NCBI GenBank assembly: GCA_934489895.1
Contig: CAKSST010000015.1
Span: 1-45,628, forward strand
Direction of reading: 5' to 3'
DNA from: an uncultured Eubacteriales bacterium
GTDB taxonomy: Bacteria; Bacillota; Clostridia; Oscillospirales; Acutalibacteraceae
Length of the DNA stretch: 45,628 bases
The notes under the pieces are model-generated. The model searched no databases. It was given only the letters and a program-made list of their open reading frames with translations, and had not been told where the DNA came from. Below are positions 26,350 through 33,801 of the stretch, piece by piece (within the stretch, counting starts at the first letter, position 1; the number at the start of each line of letters is the position of its first letter). The position numbers and the translations under genes are program-made.

Positions 26350-26616
26350 ATGAAAAACCATGATGAAGAAGCAAAGAAAAGAAGAGAACAAAGACACAAG
26401 GAGATGCGAGCGGGCTTTATAAAGAACTTAAACGCTCTTATGTATGAACGAAATTATTCGTGTCAACAGCTAAGCACTAATATCGGCAAGAACATCAGCT
26501 ATATTAATCGCATTTTGAACAACAAAATTATGCCTAGTATAGAAGTTCTTGCCGATATAGCTGATGTGTTTGGAATAGAAGAATCCGAGCTGCTTAAAAA
26601 TTTGCACGACCTGTGA
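26350..26616 (+). CDS. XRE-type helix-turn-helix regulator
   Basis: An 88-aa protein with an acidic/basic N-terminal helix (about 25 residues) and then a Cro/C1-type HTH: NYSCQQLSTNIGKNISYINR, then SIEVLADIADVFGIEESEL. GAGG precedes the ATG by 8 bases. It is a likely regulator of the accessory region. Immediately after it begins the 2.1-kb non-coding block. Confidence 0.85.
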   Translation: MKNHDEEAKKRREQRHKEMRAGFIKNLNALMYERNYSCQQLSTNIGKNISYINRILNNKIMPSIEVLADIADVFGIEESELLKNLHDL

Positions 26617-26690
26617 GTCGTGGATTCTTCACAACCCATTGACACCCTAAAATCCACATGTTAAACTGACTATGCTACATTTAAAATAAT

Positions 26691-26846
26691 GCAGGAGTGT
26701 ATTAAAAAGATAACGAAAAATGCAATGTTCCGAAAAGGTTAATTGCGCTTGTTTGTTATGCTTGGCTCCTGCGTATAGGGCAAAGGCAAAAGGACTGCAA
26801 GTTAGCACTTAACCTTGAGGGTTGAGTGCTTTTTTGTTATCTTTTT
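26691..26846 (+). ncRNA. Candidate structured RNA with two competing stems and an internal terminator
   Basis: Stem A pairs GCAGGAG (26691-26697) with CTCCTGC (26766-26772). Stem B pairs AAAAAGATAAC (26704-26714) with GTTATCTTTTT (26836-26846), a perfect 11-bp match. A and B are interleaved, so they form a pseudoknot or exclude one another. Within the element are GCAAT/ATTGC (26722-26745) and a terminator hairpin, AGCACT (26804-26809) with AGTGCT (26825-26830), followed by T6. The strand is inferred from the T run. It could be a small RNA or an attenuator. I do not recognise a known class. Confidence 0.45.
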
Positions 26847-26918
26847 GCCTTCTTTTACGTTTTGTTCTCCGGTAAGTGACGGGTTCAAAATAAACGCATA
26901 AAGGGAGGTGGTTCAAAA

Positions 26919-26945
26919 TGAGTGTATTTGACACGGTAAGTTAGT
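26919..26945 (+). other. Eight-codon minigene with strong ribosome binding site
   Basis: AAGGGAGGTGG stands 7-8 bases before ATG 26919; the frame reads MSVFDTVS and then stops. The start resembles the beginning of primase-like proteins of Firmicute mobile elements (MxVFDxV), so it may be the cut-off start of such a gene, or a leader peptide of the structured RNA that follows. Confidence 0.35.
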
Positions 26946-27800
26946 TGCACCAAAGTTTTGGTGCCGAGAGCTACAGTCTGAGTTCTGCAACGGACTGAGA
27001 ATCACTAGCAGAAAACCATTGAAGTTGGGTTAAACTTCATCAGCCGATGCTCTAAGGCTGATTATCCGTAGGACCAAAGAACAGGGAATACGGAACTAAA
27101 GAGCAATCACTGTTTCGGCAACGGACAGGGTGATATATGGAATATAGGTGAAACATTTTTAATCGACCTATTACGTTGCTCGGTTTTATAATTTCCGCAA
27201 AAAATCAGAACCCACTTTCACGCAGTGGTCTGAAGTATGAGAGTAGGAAGAGCCGTGATATACAAAGCCCTTCACAAAGGCGATGTGAATTAAAATGTGC
27301 GGATAGCAGAGCCGTTACGAAACAAGGATTGTTCGACTGCGAACCTGGCACACGGCAGACCGGATGGTACAGTGTGACAAAACCACTTGTGCACAGTGGG
27401 CGAAGATGCAAAGTGCAATATACAGATCTGCTTTCACTTATGGCAATCTGTGAACGAAAATAAGTGCATAACGGCGGCAAGGGTTCCTACCAAAGTTATT
27501 GACGAAAAATAAGGAATCCACGACGTTTGAGAGTTCCGTCGGTAAATAAAACTGCTCAAGCGGTGGTGCTACCGTCCTTTATGGGAATGGCATACGAAGT
27601 TTCCGGGATTTAATCGTAGTTTAAATACTAAATGAAAATCCCCGCCGAACGAGTGTTTAGTCTCGGCCGGGCTGAAATGCCTTGCACTCGGCGTAGCGTC
27701 AGTAAATAATACAAGGTTATTTACACTCTTGGATTTCAAGAGAACACGCACGGAAAATCTATTAATCTTGCGTTAAAGTGTAAATAGATTAAGCCAAGTA
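26946..27800 (+). ncRNA. Candidate large structured RNA (class unknown)
   Basis: No credible gene is seen on either strand, but hairpins follow one another closely. Examples are GCACCAAA/TTTGGTGC (26947-26964), GAAGTT/AACTTC (27021-27038), CAGCC/GGCTG (27041-27060), TCCGTA/TACGGA (27065-27094), CCACT/AGTGG, TTCACA/TGTGAA, GTTCG/CGAAC, CAGAT/ATCTG near 27430, then GTAAATAA/TTATTTAC near 27701-27725 and AATCTATT/AATAGATT (27756-27790). Density is highest in the first 530 bases. Length and style recall the large ornate RNAs such as ROOL and GOLLD found in Firmicutes and mobile elements, but I cannot match a consensus. I see no group II domain V or group I core. The right boundary and strand are uncertain. 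Confidence 0.4.
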
Positions 27801-27852
27801 CTAACCTTATTTTACAGCAGAATACCAGAAAAGAACTTTCACTTCGGGATGA

Positions 27853-28627
27853 TTTATGACTGTCTCTTCGAGAGTGTATGATTTACCTTTCGAGAGCAAG
27901 TTGCACCTGCGCCTAATCAAAACTTGGACAAGATTAAAGCTTTTCGGCTCTCTGCAAGTTGTCATTCGTGTAATGAATGACAAGCTGCAGGAAGCCGAAG
28001 AGAACAACAAACAAACTACAAAGCAGGTGCTATGACTATCATTTCTATGATGATAAATGACTGTCCTTTTGAAATGATTTATGACTCTCTTTTTGGGAGC
28101 CGAGCCGTTTCTATTGGACGAAGTCAGATAGAAACGGCTCGGAGACGCAGTCGGAGAGCCGAGATTAGCAGGGCATAATACCCCGCGTCAATAAAGAATC
28201 AGTAAGAAATGGAAGTTCGTACACACCTTTGACAGTGGGTGTATTATGCCCTGCGGACTTTCCTTTTAAGAGCCATATGGGGTAATTATAGATTAATATT
28301 AGATTACATTTAACAATGACTTTAATTTGTATATGGCTCTTGTATGATTGATGATGTACTTTTCGATATGCTTGATGATTATAATTTCGATATGTTATAT
28401 GATTATAGTTTTGGAATGATATTTCGAAATCACTTTCATTTCCCGTAAAAAAGGATTGTGCTGACCGTCCTTTTGAGATTACTTTCTTTTCGAGTTTGGG
28501 TCAGCACAATCTACCGAAAGATTTTTTATGATTCCCGTTTCGAAATGATGTATGACTTTCATTTCGAAATGAGTAAAGGCGTCCTATTTACATTTTGAAA
28601 TGCTTTATGACTGTCATTTTGAAATGA
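27853..28627. repeat. Array of 24-base units with CATTTYGAAATG cores, broken up by perfect inverted repeats
   Basis: Units with the pattern TGATGTATGACTNTCATTTYGAAA recur at an exact 24-base period in short runs: cores at 28065 and 28089; 28359, 28383 and 28407; 28536 and 28560; 28591 and 28615. Variants lie at 27863/27885 and near 28466/28486. Between runs lie long perfect inverted repeats: 28100-28114 with 28128-28142 (15 bp), 28168-28180 with 28242-28254 (13 bp), 28269-28278 with 28331-28340 (10 bp), 28454-28466 with 28499-28511 (13 bp), and imperfect ones around 27903-28030. Read from ATG, each unit gives an octapeptide M-x-(Y/D)-D-x-x-F-(E/D), though stops interrupt any long frame. The array ends about 150 bases before the integrase. 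Confidence 0.65.
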
Positions 28628-28635
28628 GGGCGGCA

Positions 28636-28725
28636 AAATTTTCGTACACAAAAATATTTTCGTCTATAAAAATAGAAGAAATTTATTGACGAAAATTTGC
28701 TATTAACATTATTTTTCGTACACAG
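28636..28725. promoter_or_regulatory. Integrase arm-type motif cluster
   Basis: Several copies of ACGAAAAT or its complement: ATTTTCGTACACA at 28638-28650, ATTTTCGTCTATA near 28656, TTGACGAAAATTT near 28686, TTTTTCGTACACAG at 28711-28724. They lie just upstream of the tyrosine integrase gene, where arm-binding sites of such enzymes often occur. Further TTGACGAAAA-like copies are at 27498 and 29801. The assignment is by position and repetition only. Confidence 0.35.
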
Positions 28726-28780
28726 ATTTTTACGCAGGGCTTGGTCCCTATCCTTGCGTTGAAATAAAATTTTTAGAGAA

Positions 28781-29749
28781 ATGAGACGGTTTGCTATGTC
28801 AGATTCTAATAATATTACAGTGTTAAATCCGGGATTGTATAAAAACTTGTTGGCACAAGTTGAAGCAATTTACAAGCACAGTAACGAGCTTAGCTTTAAA
28901 ACCAGGGCACGTTACTTCGAAGCAACCAAAAGGTTCTGTAAGTTTTTAGCCAATAATTTTCGTCTGCAAAATTTTAAGAATGTGGAAGATCGACACTTCA
29001 AAGCATATGTGGAGCATCTGAAAGAAAATAATGCTGCCGCAACAATTCAATCCGATTTGTCAGGCATACGGTATTTTCATAGAAAGTCAGGCAGTAAAAA
29101 CCGGCTATCCCCTAATAGCAAGTTAGTGCTACCAAAACGAGCGACGGGTGTTAAAGACCATTCGTTTATAGCGAAAGAAATTGCCGGTATGCGACAGTTG
29201 GCTACTCAGCAAGGCAGACAGGATGTGGTTATTGCCATAGACTTTGCCGGTGAGTTTGGTTTACGACTTGAAGAAATCTGTACGCTTAGAGCTGAATATC
29301 TTATGTCTGCATTAAAAACAGGTCAGCTCGTCATAAAAGGCAAATGCGGTCAGACAAGGGCTATTGATTTAAGCACAAAGCAACGAGGTATTATTACTGA
29401 TTATTTGAACTATGCCAGGTGTTCAGGTCGTTACCCACGAGATTATTTAATCTCAGGTAGCGAAAAGGGCGGCGTTCAACGAGAAAAGCGTTCATTGCAG
29501 AATTGGATGAGTTATAACTGAAAATACTTTATGGTAGAAAACCGTGAGGATTTGAGTGAAGACGGTAAAAAGAAAAGAACTGAAACAATCTCTTGGCACA
29601 GTCTGAGACACACCTACGCACAAAGAACCTACGCTGAAGCGTTGCAAGAAAGACCACGCAGAGCACGAAAGATTGTAAGCGAGAACTTAGGTCACCACAG
29701 AACCGAAGTAACAAGAATTTACTTGGCTGATAAGCCGAAGAAAAAGTAA
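28781..29749 (+). pseudogene. Tyrosine integrase with an in-frame TGA
   Basis: A frame of 322 codons interrupted by TGA at 29519-29521. The N-terminal part has a core-binding SAM-like domain (RYFEATKRFCKFLA, AATIQSDLSGIRYFHRK) and the first catalytic Arg in GEFGLRLEEICTLR. The C-terminal part after the stop carries HSLRHTYAQ (His, Arg), LGHHR and the catalytic Tyr in EVTRIYL. It resembles the integrase group with a PF12834/PF12835-type layout. The truncated product would lack the nucleophile, so it is presumably inactive unless the stop is read through. The start could be the ATG at 28781 or 28796. Confidence 0.82.
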
Positions 29750-29881
29750 GCTATTAATTAAAATGATGAAGGAAGAATTTAAATTGACGACAATATCCTG
29801 CTGACGAAAATCCGCGGGATTGATATATAGGGACAATCAAAGGAAGTAAATGTCGGGCAATTCAAATACCCGAAGTATATA

Positions 29882-29903
29882 GCGGTGGCAACCCTGCCAC
29901 CGC
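29882..29903. repeat. Short perfect hairpin
   Basis: GCGGTGGCA / TGCCACCGC, 9-bp stem with a 4-base loop, without a T run. It lies between the integrase and the next small frames (29750-29987). Confidence 0.5.
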
Positions 29904-29920
29904 CTGTAAGGAGAATTTAT

Positions 29921-29968
29921 ATGTTATATGTTTTTAAGCTTGCCTCCGGCGGAAATGGAGGTAATTAG
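29921..29968 (+). CDS. Possible 15-residue peptide
   Basis: TAAGGAG lies 7-8 bases before ATG 29921; the frame reads MLYVFKLASGGNGGN and stops 19 bases before the next small gene. It could be a leader that couples to that gene. Weak support. Confidence 0.25.
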   Translation: MLYVFKLASGGNGGN

Positions 29969-29987
29969 ATTTAAGGAGGTGTAGCTC

Positions 29988-30152
29988 ATGAGCGATCCTA
30001 AAATTGTTTTTAAATCGGATGTTCCCGAAGATGCGCTTAATTCTCTTGCTATGTTGATGATAGAAGAGATGGAGCATTTTCTCGAAAGCGACATTGGAAA
30101 AGAAGAGTTTGAAAGATTGATGATAGAAGCTTCGGAAGACGGCGAAGATTAA
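29988..30152 (+). CDS. Small acidic protein, 54 aa
   Basis: ATG 29988 has a strong TAAGGAGGTG site. The protein starts MSDPKIVFKSDVPEDALNSL, is strongly acidic with many Glu/Asp, and is probably helical. Family not recognised. It lies between the integrase and the XRE-recombinase pair, so it belongs to the mobile-element gene set. Confidence 0.55.
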   Translation: MSDPKIVFKSDVPEDALNSLAMLMIEEMEHFLESDIGKEEFERLMIEASEDGED

Positions 30153-30159
30153 GATATAA

Positions 30160-30185
30160 GCGGTACGGCTGTACTGCCGTACCGC
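30160..30185 (+). repeat. Perfect 10-bp hairpin after the small acidic gene
   Basis: GCGGTACGGC / GCCGTACCGC, loop TGTACT, followed by an A-rich rather than T-rich tail, so it is doubtful as a plus-strand terminator. Confidence 0.5.
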
Positions 30186-30235
30186 TAAATAAAAACTATT
30201 AACGAAAATGGAGTGTATAAAAAATGTTTTACGTA

Positions 30236-30264
30236 TTGACTATAAACTATTTATGTGTTACAAT
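30236..30264 (+). promoter_or_regulatory. Promoter of the XRE-recombinase pair
   Basis: TTGACT (30236-30241), 17-base spacer, TACAAT (30259-30264), 31 bases before the start codon at 30296. Confidence 0.65.
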
Positions 30265-30295
30265 AAACGCAAATCGTTTGGAAGTGAGTTAGAAT

Positions 30296-30661
30296 ATGAA
30301 TATTGTAGGCGAACGACTAAAAGAACTCAGGGTAAATGCACGTTATTCTCAAAAGCAGTTAGCAGAATTGTGTGAGACAACACAAGCAACCATCGGTCGC
30401 TATGAAATGGGTGTTGCCGAGCCGCCGTTCCAAAAATTACTGTGGTATGCAGACTTCTTTAATGTATCTTTGGATTATATCTTTGGAAGAACGGATAACC
30501 CGCAAGGTATGACACAAAGCAAAGAAGCACTAAAATCTGCGCTTGCGGTAGATGGTGGTTTGGAGGCATTAATGACAATGTGCTTTACTCCCGGAACTGT
30601 GTTTAACGAAAAGCTGAAAGAGGTTATTTCTCAGATGCTTCGGGAGGTGAAGGAAGAATGA
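30296..30661 (+). CDS. XRE-family repressor
   Basis: A 121-aa protein. Residues 6-60 are a Cro/C1 helix-turn-helix (RLKELRVNARYSQKQLAELC, TTQATIGRYEMG), then a short region ending in the LDYIFGRTDNP motif common to clostridial phage and ICE repressors. Its stop overlaps the recombinase start in an ATGA arrangement, so the two are translated together; the repressor probably controls the recombinase gene. Confidence 0.9.
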   Translation: MNIVGERLKELRVNARYSQKQLAELCETTQATIGRYEMGVAEPPFQKLLWYADFFNVSLDYIFGRTDNPQGMTQSKEALKSALAVDGGLEALMTMCFTPGTVFNEKLKEVISQMLREVKEE

Positions 30662-32113
30662 TTGGAGTTATTTACGCAAGATATTCTTCGGACAGCCAAC
30701 GCGAAGAAAGTATTGACGGTCAGCTTCGAGAATGCTACGCTTTTGCCAAAAAGCAAGGAATTTCAATTATAGATACCTATATTGACCGAGCGTTATCGGC
30801 AAAGACTGAATCGACCGGCGTTCCAACAGATGATAAAGGACAGCGATAAGCAGAAATTCGATCTGGTTATCGTTTGGAAACTCGACAGATTTGCCCGTAA
30901 CCGATACGATTCGGCTCGTTATAAAAACACATTAAAAAAGAATAATGTTAAAGTGGTTTCTGCGACCGAAACAATATCCCAAAACGCTGAAGGCATATTG
31001 CCTGAATCAATGTTGGAGGGTTATGCAGAATACTATTCGGTTGAACTTTCTGAAAAAGTTACACGAGGTATGACCGAGAATGCGCTAAAATGTAAATTTA
31101 ATGGTGGTACAGTCCCTATCGGCTATATTATTAACAAAGACCAAATGTTTGAGGTGGATCCTGTTAAAGCACCGTATGTGGTTGCTGCTTTCCAAGCATA
31201 CGCTGATGGTAAAACAATAAAAGAGATTGTGGAAATGCTAAATGCAAAAGGTGTTACCACTTCTCACGGAACGAAAATAAGCATTAATATTGTAACGGAT
31301 ATGCTGAAAAACCGAAGGTATATTGGTGAATACAAGTTCCGAGATATTGTTAGCCCAGACGGCATACCAAGAATAGTCCCACAAGCATTATTTGACAAGG
31401 TGCAGCGTGAGCGTGCGAAGAATAAGAGAACAACGGCAAGACATAAAGCCGAAGATGATTACTTACTGACAACAAAACTGTTTTGCGGTAAATGCGGTGT
31501 TTATATGACCTGTGAAAGCGGAACCGCACGAAATGGTACAGTTCACCGCTATTACAAATGCAACAACGTTAAATACAAACATACTTGTGATAAAAAGACG
31601 GTTAAAAAAGAATGGATTGAAGACATTGTTGTTAAGCACACCCGTGAGATGATGATTGATGATAATGTCATTGAGGACATCGCAAGTATCGTATTTAGGA
31701 ATGCGAAGAAAGAAAACCCCGCAATACAACTACTTAAACAACGGCTTAGTGAAACAGAGAACGCACTGAACAATCTACTTAGAGCAATAGAAGAAGGAAT
31801 TATAACTCCGACTACAAAACAAAGAATGATTGAGTTGGAGCATACGAGAGATGAGATTAAATTAAAACTCATCAAGGAAGAAATGAAGAAGCCCACCATC
31901 ACAAAAGAGGGCTTAGTATTATGGCTCAGGCATATTCAGAACATGAGCTTGGAAACGAAGGAACACAAACAAAGACTGATTGACATTTTTGTAAACGCCG
32001 TATATCTTTACGACGACAAATTAGTAATAACATTTAATTATAAGGAAGCAAGCAAAACCGTAACTCTTAAAGAGGTAAACGGTTCGATTATAGAATGCTC
32101 AGGTGCACCATAA
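30658..32113 (+). pseudogene. Serine recombinase with a frameshift near 30808
   Basis: The first frame carries the catalytic start (VIYARYSSDSQREESIDGQL, Ser nucleophile). It runs out of register near AAGACTGAATCG (30803-30814). The next frame continues as expected (NRPAFQQMIKD, VIVWKLDRFARNRYDSA), through the recombinase domain, a zinc ribbon (FCGKCGVYMTC ... YKCNNVKYKHTC) and a coiled coil. One missing base restores a protein of about 484 aa. As it stands the catalytic Ser and the rest are on separate products, so the gene is broken unless the frame slips. Confidence 0.88.
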
Positions 32114-32144
32114 ATCTTGTTCAATAGGGAACAGCACGTGAAAA

Positions 32145-32162
32145 CCCTTGATTTTTCAAGGG
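32145..32162 (+). terminator. Weak hairpin after the recombinase
   Basis: CCCTTGA / TCAAGGG with a 4-base loop; the tail CTTTCAGTGTTTT is only partly T-rich. Confidence 0.35.
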
Positions 32163-32270
32163 CTTTCAGTGTTTTATGGGGTAATTCCAAGGCGATTGAT
32201 TTTACGGTAACGATTTTTTGATTTTTCCGTACCTAATAGTCTTGAACCCGACAAGATTCTAAACAATTAC

Positions 32271-32320
32271 AAAAGACCGAATTTTCTTACAAATATTCTG
32301 TGAGGAAGTTCGGTCTTTTT
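32271..32320 (+). terminator. Terminator with a long loop
   Basis: AAAAGACCGAA (32271-32281) pairs perfectly with TTCGGTCTTTT (32309-32319); T run follows. The rest of 32114-32345 holds no gene. Confidence 0.6.
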
Positions 32321-32345
32321 TCCGAACTTTCGAAAAGGATTTTAT

Positions 32346-32546
32346 ATGAAACAAAAAATTATAGTCGGTGAACAGGATATTAAAGTTGACTTAATAGACA
32401 GTTTCCCCAAACACCCCTACCATGTGTTCGATGATACGGATATGTCGGAACTTGTATCCAGTATCCAAGCCAATGGTTTGTTAAGCCCTATTATCGTCCG
32501 CAATCTCATTATACATAACCTGACGAGTGCGCTCCCCCCGGTGTAG
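32346..32546 (+). pseudogene. N-terminal fragment of a ParB-like protein
   Basis: The frame starts MKQKIIVGEQDIKVDLIDSF and matches the start of plasmid/ICE ParB-like (Spo0J) proteins: LIDSFPKHPYHVFDD, DMSELVSSIQANGLLSPIIVR. After that Arg, at about 32505, homology stops and the frame runs into the antisense of the ABC-transporter remnant. So only about 53 of some 300 residues are left. The joint marks one end of the GC-rich insert at about 32505-33795. Confidence 0.75.
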
Positions 32547-33211
32547 CTCGTTCCAGATTTTTCGTCCTTCAAAAGCAGCACACGGGAGGCGTAGGAGCCC
32601 ACTACTGCATCGTGGGTCACCATTAGAATGGTGGAGCCGAGTTGCTCATTCATAAGCGAAAAGGTCTGCATCAGCGCTTTGGAGTTGGCACTGTCAAGTG
32701 CGCCTGTGGGCTCATCCGCCATGATAAGAGCCGGCTCGATGATGAGTGCCCGGGCGCAGGCGGCGCGCTGACGTTGACCGCAGGAAAGCTGCCGCGGAAA
32801 TTTAGACAGCTGCTCTGTTATCTGTGCCGCCTTTTGCTGCTTATCCTGCGTCTCCCTAATCGGCATTTTTTGCAGATTCAAGGGCAGAACAATATTTTCT
32901 GCAACGGTCAGGGTGTCAAGAAGATTATACTCCTGAAAGATAAAGCCCAGACGGTCCCGTCAAAAAGCCGCCAGCTCTCGCTCTTTCATTTCCGCAATAT
33001 CCGTTCCTTCCAACAGAATACTGCCGGAACTTGGTCGGTCAATAGTAGCGATGACATTTAGAAGGGTGATTTTACCGGAGCCGGAAGCACCCATAACGGC
33101 GGTAAATTCCCCCTGTTCCATAGAAAAGCTCACGCCGTCCAGTGCCTTGGATACAGTGTCTCCAATGCCAAAATATTTGGTTACATTTTTGATTTTAAGT
33201 AGTTTGTTCAT
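32515..33211 (-). pseudogene. ABC transporter ATP-binding subunit remnant (bacitracin-export BceA type)
   Basis: Reading from ATG 33211: KIKNVTKYFG, Walker A GASGSGKITLLN (the usual second Thr is Ile), then a TGA at 32960-32962 where an Arg codon is expected (AAF-stop-RDRLGFIFQEYNLL). The same frame goes on through LSCGQRQRAACARAL (signature, with Cys in place of Gly), LIMADEPTGALDS (Walker B) and VTHD. Near 32560 a lost base shifts the end: the neighbouring frame reads GKIWNELHRGERTRQ. Truncated at about 32515. The base composition is visibly GC-richer than the flanks. Several lesions, so not functional. Confidence 0.85.
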
Positions 33212-33286
33212 AGTAATTTCACCAACCTTTCGCTGCCATTACACTACGCTGCAGCGGAAATCGTTCTAACGCTGTTTTCACGCAAT

Positions 33287-33793
33287 CTAACAGTTTTGTA
33301 AGGTTGGTGCGGGGAACCGAAAGAAAAAGCGGGTAAACTGCCCCTCTTTTGAATTAATCTCCATTTGGATATTCATACTTTGACAGAGTCGGCTGACGAT
33401 ATACAGTCCCATGCCGGTGCTTCCTCCGTATATAGCCTTCATGCCCGGCAGATCCAGGGTAAGCCCCCGAACTGTCGGGCTGTCGTTTACAGTGGTTTTC
33501 AATATTCTCGCGATCCGTGCCAGCAGCACGGCAGAGTTATAGGGCTTGCGGATAAAGTCATTCCCGCCCACGCCGAATGCCAGCAGTTCGTCTTCCGGGG
33601 TGTCCCGTGCCGTCAGGAAGATTACAGGAGTATTGGAGGTCTCCCGCAGTTTTCGGCAACGGGTGAAGCCGCTGTCCCCCGGCAGATTGATGTCCATTAG
33701 TATAAGGTCACAGGGCTGATTATCCACAGGCATATAACCATTACTGTGGAGTAATGTAATAAGTTCCGTACTGATTAACTTCATCATCTTCAA
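33287..33793 (-). pseudogene. Fused remnant: response-regulator receiver joined to histidine-kinase C-terminus (BceRS type)
   Basis: The first half carries receiver-domain blocks (CDLILMDINLPG with the phosphorylated Asp, VIFLTARDTPEDELLAFGVGGNDFIRKPYNSAVLLARI). It then jumps straight to the end of a kinase ATPase domain (GSTGMGLYIVSRLCQSMNIQMEINSKEG). The usual receiver start (ILIIEDDE) is in another frame just beyond 33785, so it is also frameshifted at its beginning. The DNA-binding domain, sensor and most of the kinase are deleted. Together with the ABC fragment it is the residue of a bceRS-bceAB peptide-antibiotic resistance locus. Confidence 0.78.
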
Positions 33794-33801
33794 TAATTAA
33801 G

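Noticed and set aside
27176..27463. Open frames of 60-95 codons inside the non-coding block
   Set aside because: No ribosome binding sites, biased composition unlike neighbouring genes, and they run through the predicted hairpins on both strands.
26946..28000. Group II or group I intron
   Set aside because: No GUGYG start, no recognisable domain V hairpin, no group I core, no reverse transcriptase or homing endonuclease frame.
27853..28627. CRISPR array
   Set aside because: The units are directly adjacent at 24 bases with no unique spacers between them, runs are only two or three long, and there are no cas genes.
26946..28780. Retron or diversity-generating element
   Set aside because: No reverse transcriptase anywhere in the window.
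29921..29968. Precursor of a modified peptide (Gly/Asn tail)
   Set aside because: Only 15 residues and no maturation enzyme nearby.
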